A stretch of 64,000 nucleotides of DNA from contig JBKHXX010000049.1 in the NCBI GenBank assembly GCA_046565765.1, positions 1-64,000 on the forward strand, read 5' to 3'. Positions 17,918 to 25,685 of this stretch are shown here, in pieces; positions within the stretch are counted from its first letter, which is position 1, and each line of letters begins with the position of its first letter. A program made the position numbers and the translations under genes. The notes under the pieces were generated by a model. That model did not search any database, was not told the origin of the DNA, and saw nothing but the letters and a program-made list of their open reading frames with translations. Source of the stretch: JBFMCT01 sp046565765. Its GTDB lineage: Bacteria > Actinomycetota > Acidimicrobiia > Acidimicrobiales > AC-14.

Positions 17918-18179
17918 CGCAGCGCTGGCGGCGGCGCTCGACGACCAGGGGCCGCCGGCGGCCCGAGGGCGGCCGGTCCCGAGGCTGGCCGTGTTCGTCC
18001 ACGTCGACCCGGCGGCCGCCACCCGCCGGCGGGCCGACCTGGCCCGCCTCGGCCTGCCCGCCGGCTCCGTGCTGGGCGGGATCGCCACCGCATCCCTGTC
18101 GCCCGACCAGGTGCGGGAGCTGTCGGAGCAGCCCTGGGTCCGCCAGATCCGGCTCTCCCGGCCCCTCGATACGTTGTAG
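17898..18179 (+). CDS. Small free-standing propeptide-like (I9-type) protein
   Basis: A 93-residue protein starting at GTG 17898 and overlapping the S8 peptidase gene by 20 bases. Residues 29-93 (RLAVFVHVDPAAA, LARLG, IATASLSPDQVRELSEQPWV, SRPLDTL) follow the same pattern as the N-terminal propeptide of the adjacent protease (VVAFIHCEEDL, FAHLG, GIVPLDALDELTESEAVERV, AGRLEAL). Stand-alone I9-like proteins can be inhibitors or folding helpers of subtilases. That role here is inferred from the resemblance and the overlap. Confidence 0.65.
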   Translation: MDYRKIDAALAAALDDQGPPAARGRPVPRLAVFVHVDPAAATRRRADLARLGLPAGSVLGGIATASLSPDQVRELSEQPWVRQIRLSRPLDTL

Positions 18180-18185
18180 AGCGGT

Positions 18186-19433
18186 ATGGAGTTCGTCCTC
18201 GTCGTCCTCGGCATGCTGGTGGTGACCGGTCTGGTCGCCGCCCTCATCGCGTCCCGCCCCCGCCGGAAGGGGGGCGCCGACCTGGAGCCGCCGCCCTCGC
18301 CGCGCCTCGCCAAGCCGTCCGGCCCCGCCGCCAAGCGGGACCGCGGCCGCGCCATCCCTTCCCAGGAGGAGCTCGATCGCCAGGCCGCCGAGGTGGTGGC
18401 GGAGGCCGAGGCCCTCCTGGCCGGCGCCGCGCCCCCGGCGGCCGCCCCCGAGGCCGCCGAGGAGGCGGTGGAGGACGTTCCCGGCCTCGAGGTCGTCCCC
18501 GAGCCCGAGCCCGAGCCCGAGCCCGAGGTCGAGGTCAAGCCCCGGTTCCGGGACCGGTTGGGCAAGGCCCGGTCGCTGCTGGCCGGCTACATCGGCAACG
18601 TCCGCTCGAAGGCCCAGATCGACGACGAGACCTGGGACGACCTCGAAGAGGCCCTGGTACGGGCCGACGTGGGCGTCACCACCGCCTCGAACCTCCTCGA
18701 CGACCTGCGGGCCAAGGTCAAGCGGGACGGGATCGTCACCCCCGACGAGCTGCTCGAGGCCCTCAAGGCCGACCTGAAGAAGTCACTGGCGGTGGCCGAC
18801 CGGGGCCTGCGCTTCGAGCCGGGCACGCCCAACGTGTGGCTGTTCGTGGGGGTGAACGGGGTCGGCAAGACGACCACCATCGGCAAGGTCGGGGCCCTCC
18901 AGACGTCGGAGGGCCGGTCGGTGATCATGGCCGCGGGTGACACGTTCCGGGCCGCCGCGGCCGAGCAGCTGGAGCTGTGGTCGAAGCGGGCCGGGGCCCA
19001 GCTCGTGCGGGGCAAGGAGGGAGGCGACCCGGGGGCGGTGGTGTTCGACGCGGTTGAGCGGGCGGCCGCCCGCCAGGTCGACCTGGTGCTGGCCGACACC
19101 GCGGGGCGGCTCCACACCAAGGTCAACCTCATGGAGGAGCTGAAGAAGGTCCGCCGGGTGGCGGAGAAGGCGGCCGGGCGGGTGACCGAGGTGCTCCTGG
19201 TCATCGACGCCACCACCGGCCAGAACGGGCTGGTGCAGGCGAAGCAGTTCACCGAGGCGGTGGACGTGACCGGGGTGGTGCTCACCAAGCTCGACGGCAC
19301 GGCCAAGGGAGGCATCGCCCTGGCCATCCAGACCGATCTGGGCATCCCCATCAAGCTGGTCGGGCTGGGCGAGTCGGCGGCCGATCTCATCGCCTTCGAC
19401 CCCGACGAGTTCGTGGAAGCGCTGTTCAATTAG
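18186..19433 (+). CDS. ftsY: Signal recognition particle receptor FtsY
   Basis: A 415-residue GTPase that docks SRP-ribosome complexes at the membrane. An N-terminal hydrophobic segment (residues 3-24) anchors it, as in other actinobacteria, followed by an acidic Pro/Glu-rich linker with a PEPEPEPE run. The NG domain has the P-loop GVNGVGKTTTIGKVG (about 221-235), DTAGRLHTK and TKLDGTAKGG. It starts 6 bases after the small propeptide-like gene. Confidence 0.96.
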   Translation: MEFVLVVLGMLVVTGLVAALIASRPRRKGGADLEPPPSPRLAKPSGPAAKRDRGRAIPSQEELDRQAAEVVAEAEALLAGAAPPAAAPEAAEEAVEDVPGLEVVPEPEPEPEPEVEVKPRFRDRLGKARSLLAGYIGNVRSKAQIDDETWDDLEEALVRADVGVTTASNLLDDLRAKVKRDGIVTPDELLEALKADLKKSLAVADRGLRFEPGTPNVWLFVGVNGVGKTTTIGKVGALQTSEGRSVIMAAGDTFRAAAAEQLELWSKRAGAQLVRGKEGGDPGAVVFDAVERAAARQVDLVLADTAGRLHTKVNLMEELKKVRRVAEKAAGRVTEVLLVIDATTGQNGLVQAKQFTEAVDVTGVVLTKLDGTAKGGIALAIQTDLGIPIKLVGLGESAADLIAFDPDEFVEALFN

Positions 19434-19481
19434 CGCCCATTTCGGAACCGATCCCGACCGGCAGTACGTTCGGCGCCGTAG

Positions 19482-20489
19482 ATGGACACGATGACCTCTC
19501 TCCTCGCCGTCGCGGCCAGCGGCGACGGCTCCCGTTTCGTCGACATCGACGTGCCCGGATGGGCATGGGTCGCCCTGGTGGCGGCGGTCGTCGGGCTGCT
19601 CTTCGGCGACCTGCTGATCGTCCACCGCAAGCCGCACGTGATCTCGTTCAAGGAGGCGGCGATCGAGAGCGGCGTCTGGATCGCCTTCGGGATCGCATTC
19701 GGCGTGATCATGCTGATCTGGCAGGGAGGTCAGGCCGGAGGTGAGTACTTCGCCGGCTACCTGATCGAGAAGAGCCTGTCGGTCGACAACGTCTTCGTCT
19801 GGGCGGTGATCTTCAGCTACTTCGGCGTGCCCCCGCAGTACCAGTTCCGGGTCCTGTTCTGGGGGGTGTTCGGGGCCCTGGTCCTCCGGGCCATCTTCAT
19901 CTTCGCCGGCGTCGCCCTGCTCGAACGGGTCGACTGGCTGCTCTACGTGTTCGGGGCCCTCTTGCTGTTCACGGCGGTCAAGATCGCCCGCCACAAAGAG
20001 GAGGAGATCCACCCCGAGAACAACCCGGTGCTCAAGCTGGTGCGCAAGGTCGTCCCGTCCACCACCGACTACGACGGCCAGAAGATGTTCACCCGGCGCA
20101 GCGGCAAGCGGCTGGCCACGCCGCTGTTCGCGGTGCTGGTGCTGGTCGAGTCGACCGACGTGGTCTTCGCGGTGGACTCGGTGCCGGCCATCCTGGCCGT
20201 CAGCCGGGAGCCGTTCATCGTCTTCGCCTCCAACGCGTTCGCCATCCTGGGGCTGCGGGCCCTCTACTTCTGCCTGGCCGGCATGGCCGGGCGCTTCCGC
20301 TACCTCAACGCCGGCCTGGGGGTGATCCTGGCCTTCGTGGGGGTCAAGATGCTGCTCGCCGAGGTGTACCACCTGCCGATTTGGCTCTCGCTGGGAGTGA
20401 TCGCCTCGGTGCTCACGGTGGCGATCGTCGCGTCGCTGCGAGCGGAGAAGCGTGAAGGGGAGCTGGCGGAGCCCCCCCACAGTGCGTGA
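19482..20489 (+). CDS. TerC/Alx family integral membrane protein
   Basis: A 335-residue protein with about eight membrane helices. Conserved family motifs are EKSLSVDNVFVWAVIF and ESTDVVFAVDSVPAILAVS, whose acidic residues are thought to bind metal ions. Relatives include tellurite-resistance TerC and the manganese exporter Alx, and assist metal loading of exported proteins. Its place between ftsY and ffh could reflect a link with membrane protein insertion, but this is only positional. The 48-base gap upstream is too short for a yybP-ykoY manganese riboswitch. Confidence 0.92.
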   Translation: MDTMTSLLAVAASGDGSRFVDIDVPGWAWVALVAAVVGLLFGDLLIVHRKPHVISFKEAAIESGVWIAFGIAFGVIMLIWQGGQAGGEYFAGYLIEKSLSVDNVFVWAVIFSYFGVPPQYQFRVLFWGVFGALVLRAIFIFAGVALLERVDWLLYVFGALLLFTAVKIARHKEEEIHPENNPVLKLVRKVVPSTTDYDGQKMFTRRSGKRLATPLFAVLVLVESTDVVFAVDSVPAILAVSREPFIVFASNAFAILGLRALYFCLAGMAGRFRYLNAGLGVILAFVGVKMLLAEVYHLPIWLSLGVIASVLTVAIVASLRAEKREGELAEPPHSA

Positions 20490-20526
20490 CGCGGCCGGCT
20501 GAGCCGGGCTACCGGCCGCCTACCGC

Positions 20527-20532
20527 TACCCT
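20527..20532 (+). promoter_or_regulatory. Possible -10 box for ffh
   Basis: TACCCT lies 9 bases before the ffh ATG, spacing close to leaderless initiation. The same hexamer precedes xerC at 28297. Confidence 0.35.
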
Positions 20533-20541
20533 GGGCGGGCC

Positions 20542-21867
<1,326 letters not shown>

Positions 21868-21881
21868 AGGAAGAGGAACAG

Positions 21882-22193
21882 ATGGCAGTCAAGTTGCGGC
21901 TCATGCGCGTGGGCAAGAAGAAGCAGCCGGCCTACCGGCTGGTGGCGTCCGACTCGCGGTCGCCCCGCGACGGCCGGTTCATCGAGATCGTCGGCATCTA
22001 CGACCCCAGGGCCGAGCCGTCGGCGGTGCGCATCGACAACGACAAGGCGGTCGAGTGGCTGCGCCAGGGCGCCCAGCCCAGCGACCGGGCCCGCAAGCTG
22101 CTCGAGATCTCGGGCGCGTGGAGCCAGTTCACGGGTGGCGGCACGACCGCCGCAGCGGGCGGCGCGGCCGCCGGCGGCGGCTCGCAGTCGTGA
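21882..22193 (+). CDS. rpsP: 30S ribosomal protein S16 (bS16)
   Basis: A 103-residue protein starting MAVKLRLMRVGKKKQPAYRL, with SRSPRDGRFIEIVGIYDP and a C-terminal Gly/Ala-rich tail of about 20 residues. AGAGGAAGAGGAACAG provides a purine-rich ribosome-binding site before ATG. Its stop overlaps the GTG of the KH-domain gene. Confidence 0.96.
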   Translation: MAVKLRLMRVGKKKQPAYRLVASDSRSPRDGRFIEIVGIYDPRAEPSAVRIDNDKAVEWLRQGAQPSDRARKLLEISGAWSQFTGGGTTAAAGGAAAGGGSQS

Positions 22194-22510
22194 GCGACCC
22201 GTCGCTGCTCGACGACGAGCTCGACGAGGACGAGGACGACCTCGACGCCGACGAGGGCAACCGCCTGGTCGGCGGGCTCTCCCGGTCGGTGCTGGAGTAC
22301 CTGGCCAAGTCCATCGTCGACGACCGCGAGTCGGTGGTGATCGAGGCGGAGGAGGGGCGCAAGGCCCTCACCCTGCGCCTGCACGTGGCCCCGTCCGACA
22401 TGGGGCGGATCATCGGCCGCCGCGGCCGGGTGGCCCAGGCCATCCGCACCGTCGTGCGGGCTGCGGGCGCCCGCGAGGGCGTGGAGGCCAACGTCGACAT
22501 CGCCGACTGA
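22190..22510 (+). CDS. khpA: KH-domain RNA-binding protein (KhpA-type)
   Basis: A 106-residue protein whose single KH domain has the GXXG loop in IIGRRGRVAQAIRTVV. KhpA proteins bind RNA, and in other bacteria (with KhpB/Jag) affect cell wall synthesis and division. Unlike the usual 75-80 residue form, it has an acidic N-terminal extension of about 25 residues (DDELDEDEDDLDADE). GTG 22190 overlaps the rpsP stop, pointing to coupled translation. The rpsP-khpA-rimM-trmD-rplS order is typical. Confidence 0.85.
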   Translation: MSDPSLLDDELDEDEDDLDADEGNRLVGGLSRSVLEYLAKSIVDDRESVVIEAEEGRKALTLRLHVAPSDMGRIIGRRGRVAQAIRTVVRAAGAREGVEANVDIAD

Positions 22511-22520
22511 GCCGCCGCCC

Positions 22521-22976
22521 CTGCTGGAGGTCGGCCGGGTCGTCAAGCCGCACGGCATCCGGGGCGAGGTGGCGGTCGAGGTGGTCACCAACCGGCCCGA
22601 GCAGCGGTTCGCGGCCGGGTCGGTGCTGGACTCCGACGACGGCCCGCTGGAGGTGCTCCACGGCCGGCCCCACCAGGGCCGGTGGCTGGTCACGTTCGCC
22701 GGGGTCCACGACCGCAACGGGGCCGAAGCCCTGCGGGGCAGGGTCCTGCGGGCCGAGGCCCTCGACGAGGAGGGCGCCCTGTGGGTCCACGAGCTGGTCG
22801 GGGCCCTCGTGGTCGACATCGCCGGGCGCGAGTACGGGCCGGTGGAGGCGGTCGAGGCCAACCCCGCCTCCGACCTGCTGGTGCTGAGCGGCGAGCGCCT
22901 CGTCCCCCTGGTCTTCGTGGTCTCGCAGGAGCCGGGCCGTGTGGTGATCGACCCGCCGGCGGGCCTGCTGGACTGA
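22521..22976 (+). CDS. rimM: Ribosome maturation factor RimM
   Basis: RimM helps assemble the 30S head by binding S19. The conserved N-terminus LEVGRVVKPHGIRGEVAVE is in frame from CTG 22521, 10 bases after the khpA stop. The C-terminal PRC-barrel part has LWVHELVGALVVD and VPLVFVV. No ATG, GTG or TTG precedes the conserved block, and the first ordinary start (GTG 22569) would remove it. So a CTG start (22521 or 22524) is proposed, giving about 151 residues. A sequencing change at the start is the alternative. Confidence 0.85.
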   Translation: MLEVGRVVKPHGIRGEVAVEVVTNRPEQRFAAGSVLDSDDGPLEVLHGRPHQGRWLVTFAGVHDRNGAEALRGRVLRAEALDEEGALWVHELVGALVVDIAGREYGPVEAVEANPASDLLVLSGERLVPLVFVVSQEPGRVVIDPPAGLLD

Positions 22977-22985
22977 GGTCGAAAA

Positions 22986-23014
22986 TGTGTCGTGGCGACC
23001 CATTAGACGACACA
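22986..23014. repeat. Inverted repeat between rimM and trmD
   Basis: TGTGTCGT (22986-22993) and ACGACACA (23007-23014) are perfect 8-bp inverted repeats around a 13-base loop. The AT-richer flank GAAAATG precedes it. It occupies most of the 77-base gap before trmD. It might be a small mobile palindrome or a transcript-stabilising hairpin. There is no T tract. Confidence 0.6.
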
Positions 23015-23053
23015 GTCCGGCCGAAGTCCGACGGTGCGACACTGGCGGCGGCC

Positions 23054-23788
23054 ATGCACATCGCCGTCTTCACCGTGCTGCCGCAGATCCTCGAGCCGGC
23101 CCTGGCCGGGAGCCTGCTGGGCAAGGCGCGGGAGCGGGGGGTTGTGCAGGTCGACGTCCACGACCTGCGCCATCACACCACCGACCGGCACCGCTCGGTC
23201 GACGACACGCCGTTCGGCGGGGGCGCGGGCATGGTGCTCGCCCCCGAGCCGATCTTCCGGGCGGTGGAGGCGGTGCAGCCGCCCCGGCCGTTGTTCCTGC
23301 TGGGGCCGGGGGGGCGGCGGTTCGACCAGGCCATGGCGGCCGAGCTGGCCGCCCTTCCCGGGTTCTCCCTGCTCTGCGGCCGGTACGAGGGCGTCGACGA
23401 ACGGGTGCGGGAGCACCTCGTCGACGACGAGCTGTCCATCGGCGACTACGTGCTGGCCGGGGGGGAGGCGGCCGCTTTCGTGGTGGTCGAGGCGGTGACG
23501 CGGCTGGTCCCCGGCGTCATGGGCAACGAGGAGTCGGCGGGCGACGAGTCCTTCGCCGACGGGCTGCTGGAGTACCCGCACTACACCCGTCCCGCCGACT
23601 TCCGGGGCTGGGAGGTGCCGGAGGTGCTGCGCTCGGGAGACCACGCCAAGGTGGCCCGCTGGCGCAGGGCCCAGGCCCTGGCCCGCACCGCCGCCCGCCG
23701 CCCCGACCTGCTGGCCGCCCGGGGCGGGCTGAGCGGCGACGACCGCCGGCTGCTCGACGAGTTCGGCCTCTCCGTCGACGGGCGTTGA
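23054..23788 (+). CDS. trmD: tRNA (guanine37-N1)-methyltransferase TrmD
   Basis: A 244-residue SPOUT (trefoil-knot) methyltransferase that forms m1G37 next to the anticodon and prevents frameshifting. It begins MHIAVFTVLPQILEP. TTDRHRSVDDTPFGGGAGMV, LLCGRYEGVDERV and SIGDYVLAGGEAA are TrmD signature blocks. LEYPHYTRPADFRG is the typical tRNA-binding C-terminal motif. The length is normal. ATG 23054 is chosen because the bases before it include the rimM-trmD hairpin. Confidence 0.96.
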   Translation: MHIAVFTVLPQILEPALAGSLLGKARERGVVQVDVHDLRHHTTDRHRSVDDTPFGGGAGMVLAPEPIFRAVEAVQPPRPLFLLGPGGRRFDQAMAAELAALPGFSLLCGRYEGVDERVREHLVDDELSIGDYVLAGGEAAAFVVVEAVTRLVPGVMGNEESAGDESFADGLLEYPHYTRPADFRGWEVPEVLRSGDHAKVARWRRAQALARTAARRPDLLAARGGLSGDDRRLLDEFGLSVDGR

Positions 23789-23789
23789 G

Positions 23790-23819
23790 ATGACGGCCGT
23801 GCCGGGGAGGGCCTATCCT
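23790..23819 (+). promoter_or_regulatory. Possible promoter for rplS
   Basis: ATGACG (23790-23795) and TATCCT (23814-23819) are separated by 18 bases, resembling a sigma-70-type promoter. It would give a leader of about 45 bases before rplS, in the gap after trmD. Confidence 0.45.
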
Positions 23820-23870
23820 GGGGGATCCCCGGTCGCTCGGCCGGTTCCCCGCGCTCCAAGGGCTAGGCAC

Positions 23871-24221
23871 ATGAACCCCACCGATCTCGTCGACCGCAGC
23901 GCCCTCCGTTCCGACCTGCCGGAGTTCGGCCCGGGCGACACCGTGAAGGTGCACGTGCGGGTGGTCGAGGGCAACCGGGAGCGCATCCAGGTCTTCCAGG
24001 GCGTCGTCATCCGCCGCCAGGGCGCGGGGGTACGGGAGACGTTCTCGGTGCGCAAGGTCAGCTTCGGCGTGGGCGTGGAGCGCACCTTCCCGGTCCACTC
24101 GCCCATCCTGGCCGCCATCGAGGTCGTCACCCGGGGCGCGGTGCGGCGGGCCAAGCTCTACTACCTCCGTGACCGGGTCGGCCGGGCCGCAAAGATCAAG
24201 GAGAAGCGGTCGGCCCGCTGA
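23871..24221 (+). CDS. rplS: 50S ribosomal protein L19 (bL19)
   Basis: A 116-residue ribosomal protein at the subunit interface. It starts MNPTDLVDRSALRSDLPEF, then FGPGDTVKVHVRVVEGNRER and VFQGVVIRRQGAGVRETF, and ends KLYYLRDRVGRAAKIKEK, all diagnostic for bL19. An upstream in-frame start (23790) would add 27 atypical residues and is not favoured. Confidence 0.96.
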   Translation: MNPTDLVDRSALRSDLPEFGPGDTVKVHVRVVEGNRERIQVFQGVVIRRQGAGVRETFSVRKVSFGVGVERTFPVHSPILAAIEVVTRGAVRRAKLYYLRDRVGRAAKIKEKRSAR

Positions 24222-24241
24222 GCGGCCAGGGTACGGGCACG

Positions 24242-24880
24242 TTGCCCGAGGTGGAGGTCCGGGAGGGCCGGGACGATCCCGGTCGCGGTCGCAACGACAG
24301 GCTGTCGTTCGTCCGGGAGCTGGCCATCCTCGTCGTCTCCGCCCTTCTGCTGGCCATGGCCGTCAAGGCGTTCGTCGCCCAGGCCTTCTACATCCCCTCG
24401 GGGTCGATGCTCCCGCAGTTGCAGGTCAACGACCGGATCGTGGTCTCCAAGCTGGCCTACCGGCTCCACGATCCCCGCAGGGGCGACATCGTGGTCTTCG
24501 ACTCCCCCACGCCCCGTCCGGCACAGGACGAGGGCCTGGTGGAGAAGGTGCTGGAGGGGATCGGTCAGGCCCTCGGGGTCACGCCGCCGTCGACCGACGA
24601 GTTCGTCAAGCGGGTGATCGCCCTCCCCGGGGAGACGGTCGAGGGCCGGGGCGGCAAGGTCTACGTCGACGGCCTCGAGGTGGTGGAGCCCTACCTGCCG
24701 GCGGGCACCGTCACCAGCGACTTCTCTGCGGTGGAGGTCCCAGAAGGCACCGTGTGGGTGATGGGCGACAACCGGGCCAACTCCGCCGACAGCCGGGTCT
24801 TCGGCGCCATCCGGGAGTCGGCCATTGTCGGCCGGGCGGTGGCGCGGGTCTGGCCCTTCTCGGAGGCGTCCTTTCTCTGA
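24242..24880 (+). CDS. lepB: Signal peptidase I
   Basis: A 212-residue S26 peptidase that removes signal peptides from exported preproteins. One N-terminal membrane helix (about 22-45) is followed by the nucleophile motif IPSGSMLP with Ser55. The general-base lysine is Lys123 in FVKRVIALPGE. GDNRANSADSRVFGAI is box E. TTG 24242 gives a 20-residue cytoplasmic segment before the helix. The rplS-lepB pairing is common in actinobacteria. Confidence 0.94.
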   Translation: MPEVEVREGRDDPGRGRNDRLSFVRELAILVVSALLLAMAVKAFVAQAFYIPSGSMLPQLQVNDRIVVSKLAYRLHDPRRGDIVVFDSPTPRPAQDEGLVEKVLEGIGQALGVTPPSTDEFVKRVIALPGETVEGRGGKVYVDGLEVVEPYLPAGTVTSDFSAVEVPEGTVWVMGDNRANSADSRVFGAIRESAIVGRAVARVWPFSEASFL

Positions 24881-24890
24881 CGAACCCCCG

Positions 24891-24896
24891 TAGGAT
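24891..24896 (+). promoter_or_regulatory. Possible -10 box for the DUF2469 gene
   Basis: TAGGAT ends 6 bases before ATG 24903, which fits a leaderless transcript. The gap after lepB is only 22 bases, so this may be an internal operon promoter. Confidence 0.4.
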
Positions 24897-24902
24897 GGGG
24901 TC

Positions 24903-25199
24903 ATGAGCAGCGAAGACCTCGAGCGGTACGAGACCGAGATGGAGCTCCAGCTGTACAAGGAGTACCGCGACGTCCTCCCGCTGTTCTCCTACGTGGTGGA
25001 GACCGAGCGCCGGTTCTACCTGGCCAACTCGGTCGACATGCAGCTCAAGGACCCCGACGGCCGCAGCCACCTGGAGCTCGAGCTCAAGGATGCCTGGGTG
25101 TGGGACATCTACCGTCCCGGCCCCGCCCGCTTCGTGGCGTCGGTGCGCATCGTGACGTTCAAGGACGTCAACGTGGAGGAGATCCGGTCCCAGGAGTAA
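24903..25199 (+). CDS. DUF2469 family protein
   Basis: A 98-residue conserved actinobacterial protein of unknown function. It reads MSSEDLERYETEMELQLYKE at the start, with VVETERRFYLANSVD and VTFKDVNVEEIRS later. It is typically encoded between lepB or rnhB and yraN, as here. It has no membrane segment and is strongly acidic. The taxonomic restriction supports actinobacterial origin. Confidence 0.9.
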   Translation: MSSEDLERYETEMELQLYKEYRDVLPLFSYVVETERRFYLANSVDMQLKDPDGRSHLELELKDAWVWDIYRPGPARFVASVRIVTFKDVNVEEIRSQE

Positions 25200-25204
25200 C
25201 GGCC

Positions 25205-25549
25205 GTGAGCGACGCCCGCCGGCGCCTGGGGCAGTCGGGCGAGGACGCCGTCGCCTCCTGGTACGAGTCACACGGCTACACGGTCGTCGTACGCAACTGG
25301 CGTTGCCGCGAGGGGGAGCTGGACCTGGTCGTTCGCAAGGGCCGGTCCTACGTCTTCTGCGAGGTCAAGACCCGGACCTCGACCGCGTTCGGGGCGCCCG
25401 TCGAGGCGGTGGGGCGGGAGAAGCAGGCCCGCGTCCGCCACCTGGCCGCCCGCTGGCTGGCCGAGGGCGAGGTGCGGGCGGTGGCCATCCGCTTCGACGT
25501 CGCCTCCGTGCTGGCCGGCGAGGTGGAGGTGCTGGAAGGGGCGTTCTAG
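25205..25549 (+). CDS. YraN/UPF0102 family nuclease-like protein
   Basis: A 114-residue protein of the YraN family, with a restriction-endonuclease-like fold and unproven nuclease activity. The core motif is the Glu...Asp...E-x-K series, visible as GELDLVVRKG and VFCEVKTRTS. GTG 25205 gives the usual start (RRLGQSGEDAVASWYESHGY). It precedes comM and dprA, a usual neighbourhood for DNA-uptake and recombination genes. Confidence 0.9.
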   Translation: MSDARRRLGQSGEDAVASWYESHGYTVVVRNWRCREGELDLVVRKGRSYVFCEVKTRTSTAFGAPVEAVGREKQARVRHLAARWLAEGEVRAVAIRFDVASVLAGEVEVLEGAF

Positions 25550-25594
25550 AGCGGCCCTCCTTTCATTTTTGCGGCGTCGAACGAACCTGGGCCC

Positions 25595-25617
25595 CTGTCA
25601 CACCCCCTCCCTAGAGT
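25595..25617 (+). promoter_or_regulatory. Short-spacer CTGTCA promoter upstream of comM
   Basis: CTGTCA (25595-25600) and TAGAGT (25612-25617) are 11 bases apart, the spacing of the RecA-independent DNA-damage promoters of mycobacteria (TTGTCRGTG-N8-TAN3T, linked to PafBC). CTGTCACACCCCCT is identical to the sequence at 30001-30014. Regulation by DNA damage is an inference from the motif. Confidence 0.5.
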
Positions 25618-25685
25618 GGGCCCACGCCTCGAGCGGCCGGCGTCACGGCCCCTCCTGCATGGCCGTCGCCGTGAGGAGCCCGCCC

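Noticed and set aside
19434..19481. Manganese (yybP-ykoY) riboswitch before the TerC-type gene
   Set aside because: The gap is only 48 bases and lacks the expected paired elements.
23790..23870. Upstream start of rplS adding 27 residues
   Set aside because: The added residues are atypical, and a plausible promoter lies in this segment.
25561..25585. Fourth copy of the 51-bp palindrome
   Set aside because: Only a left-arm-like ATTTTTGCGGCGTCG is present; no right arm, and the spacing is not kept. It may be a degenerate half-copy.
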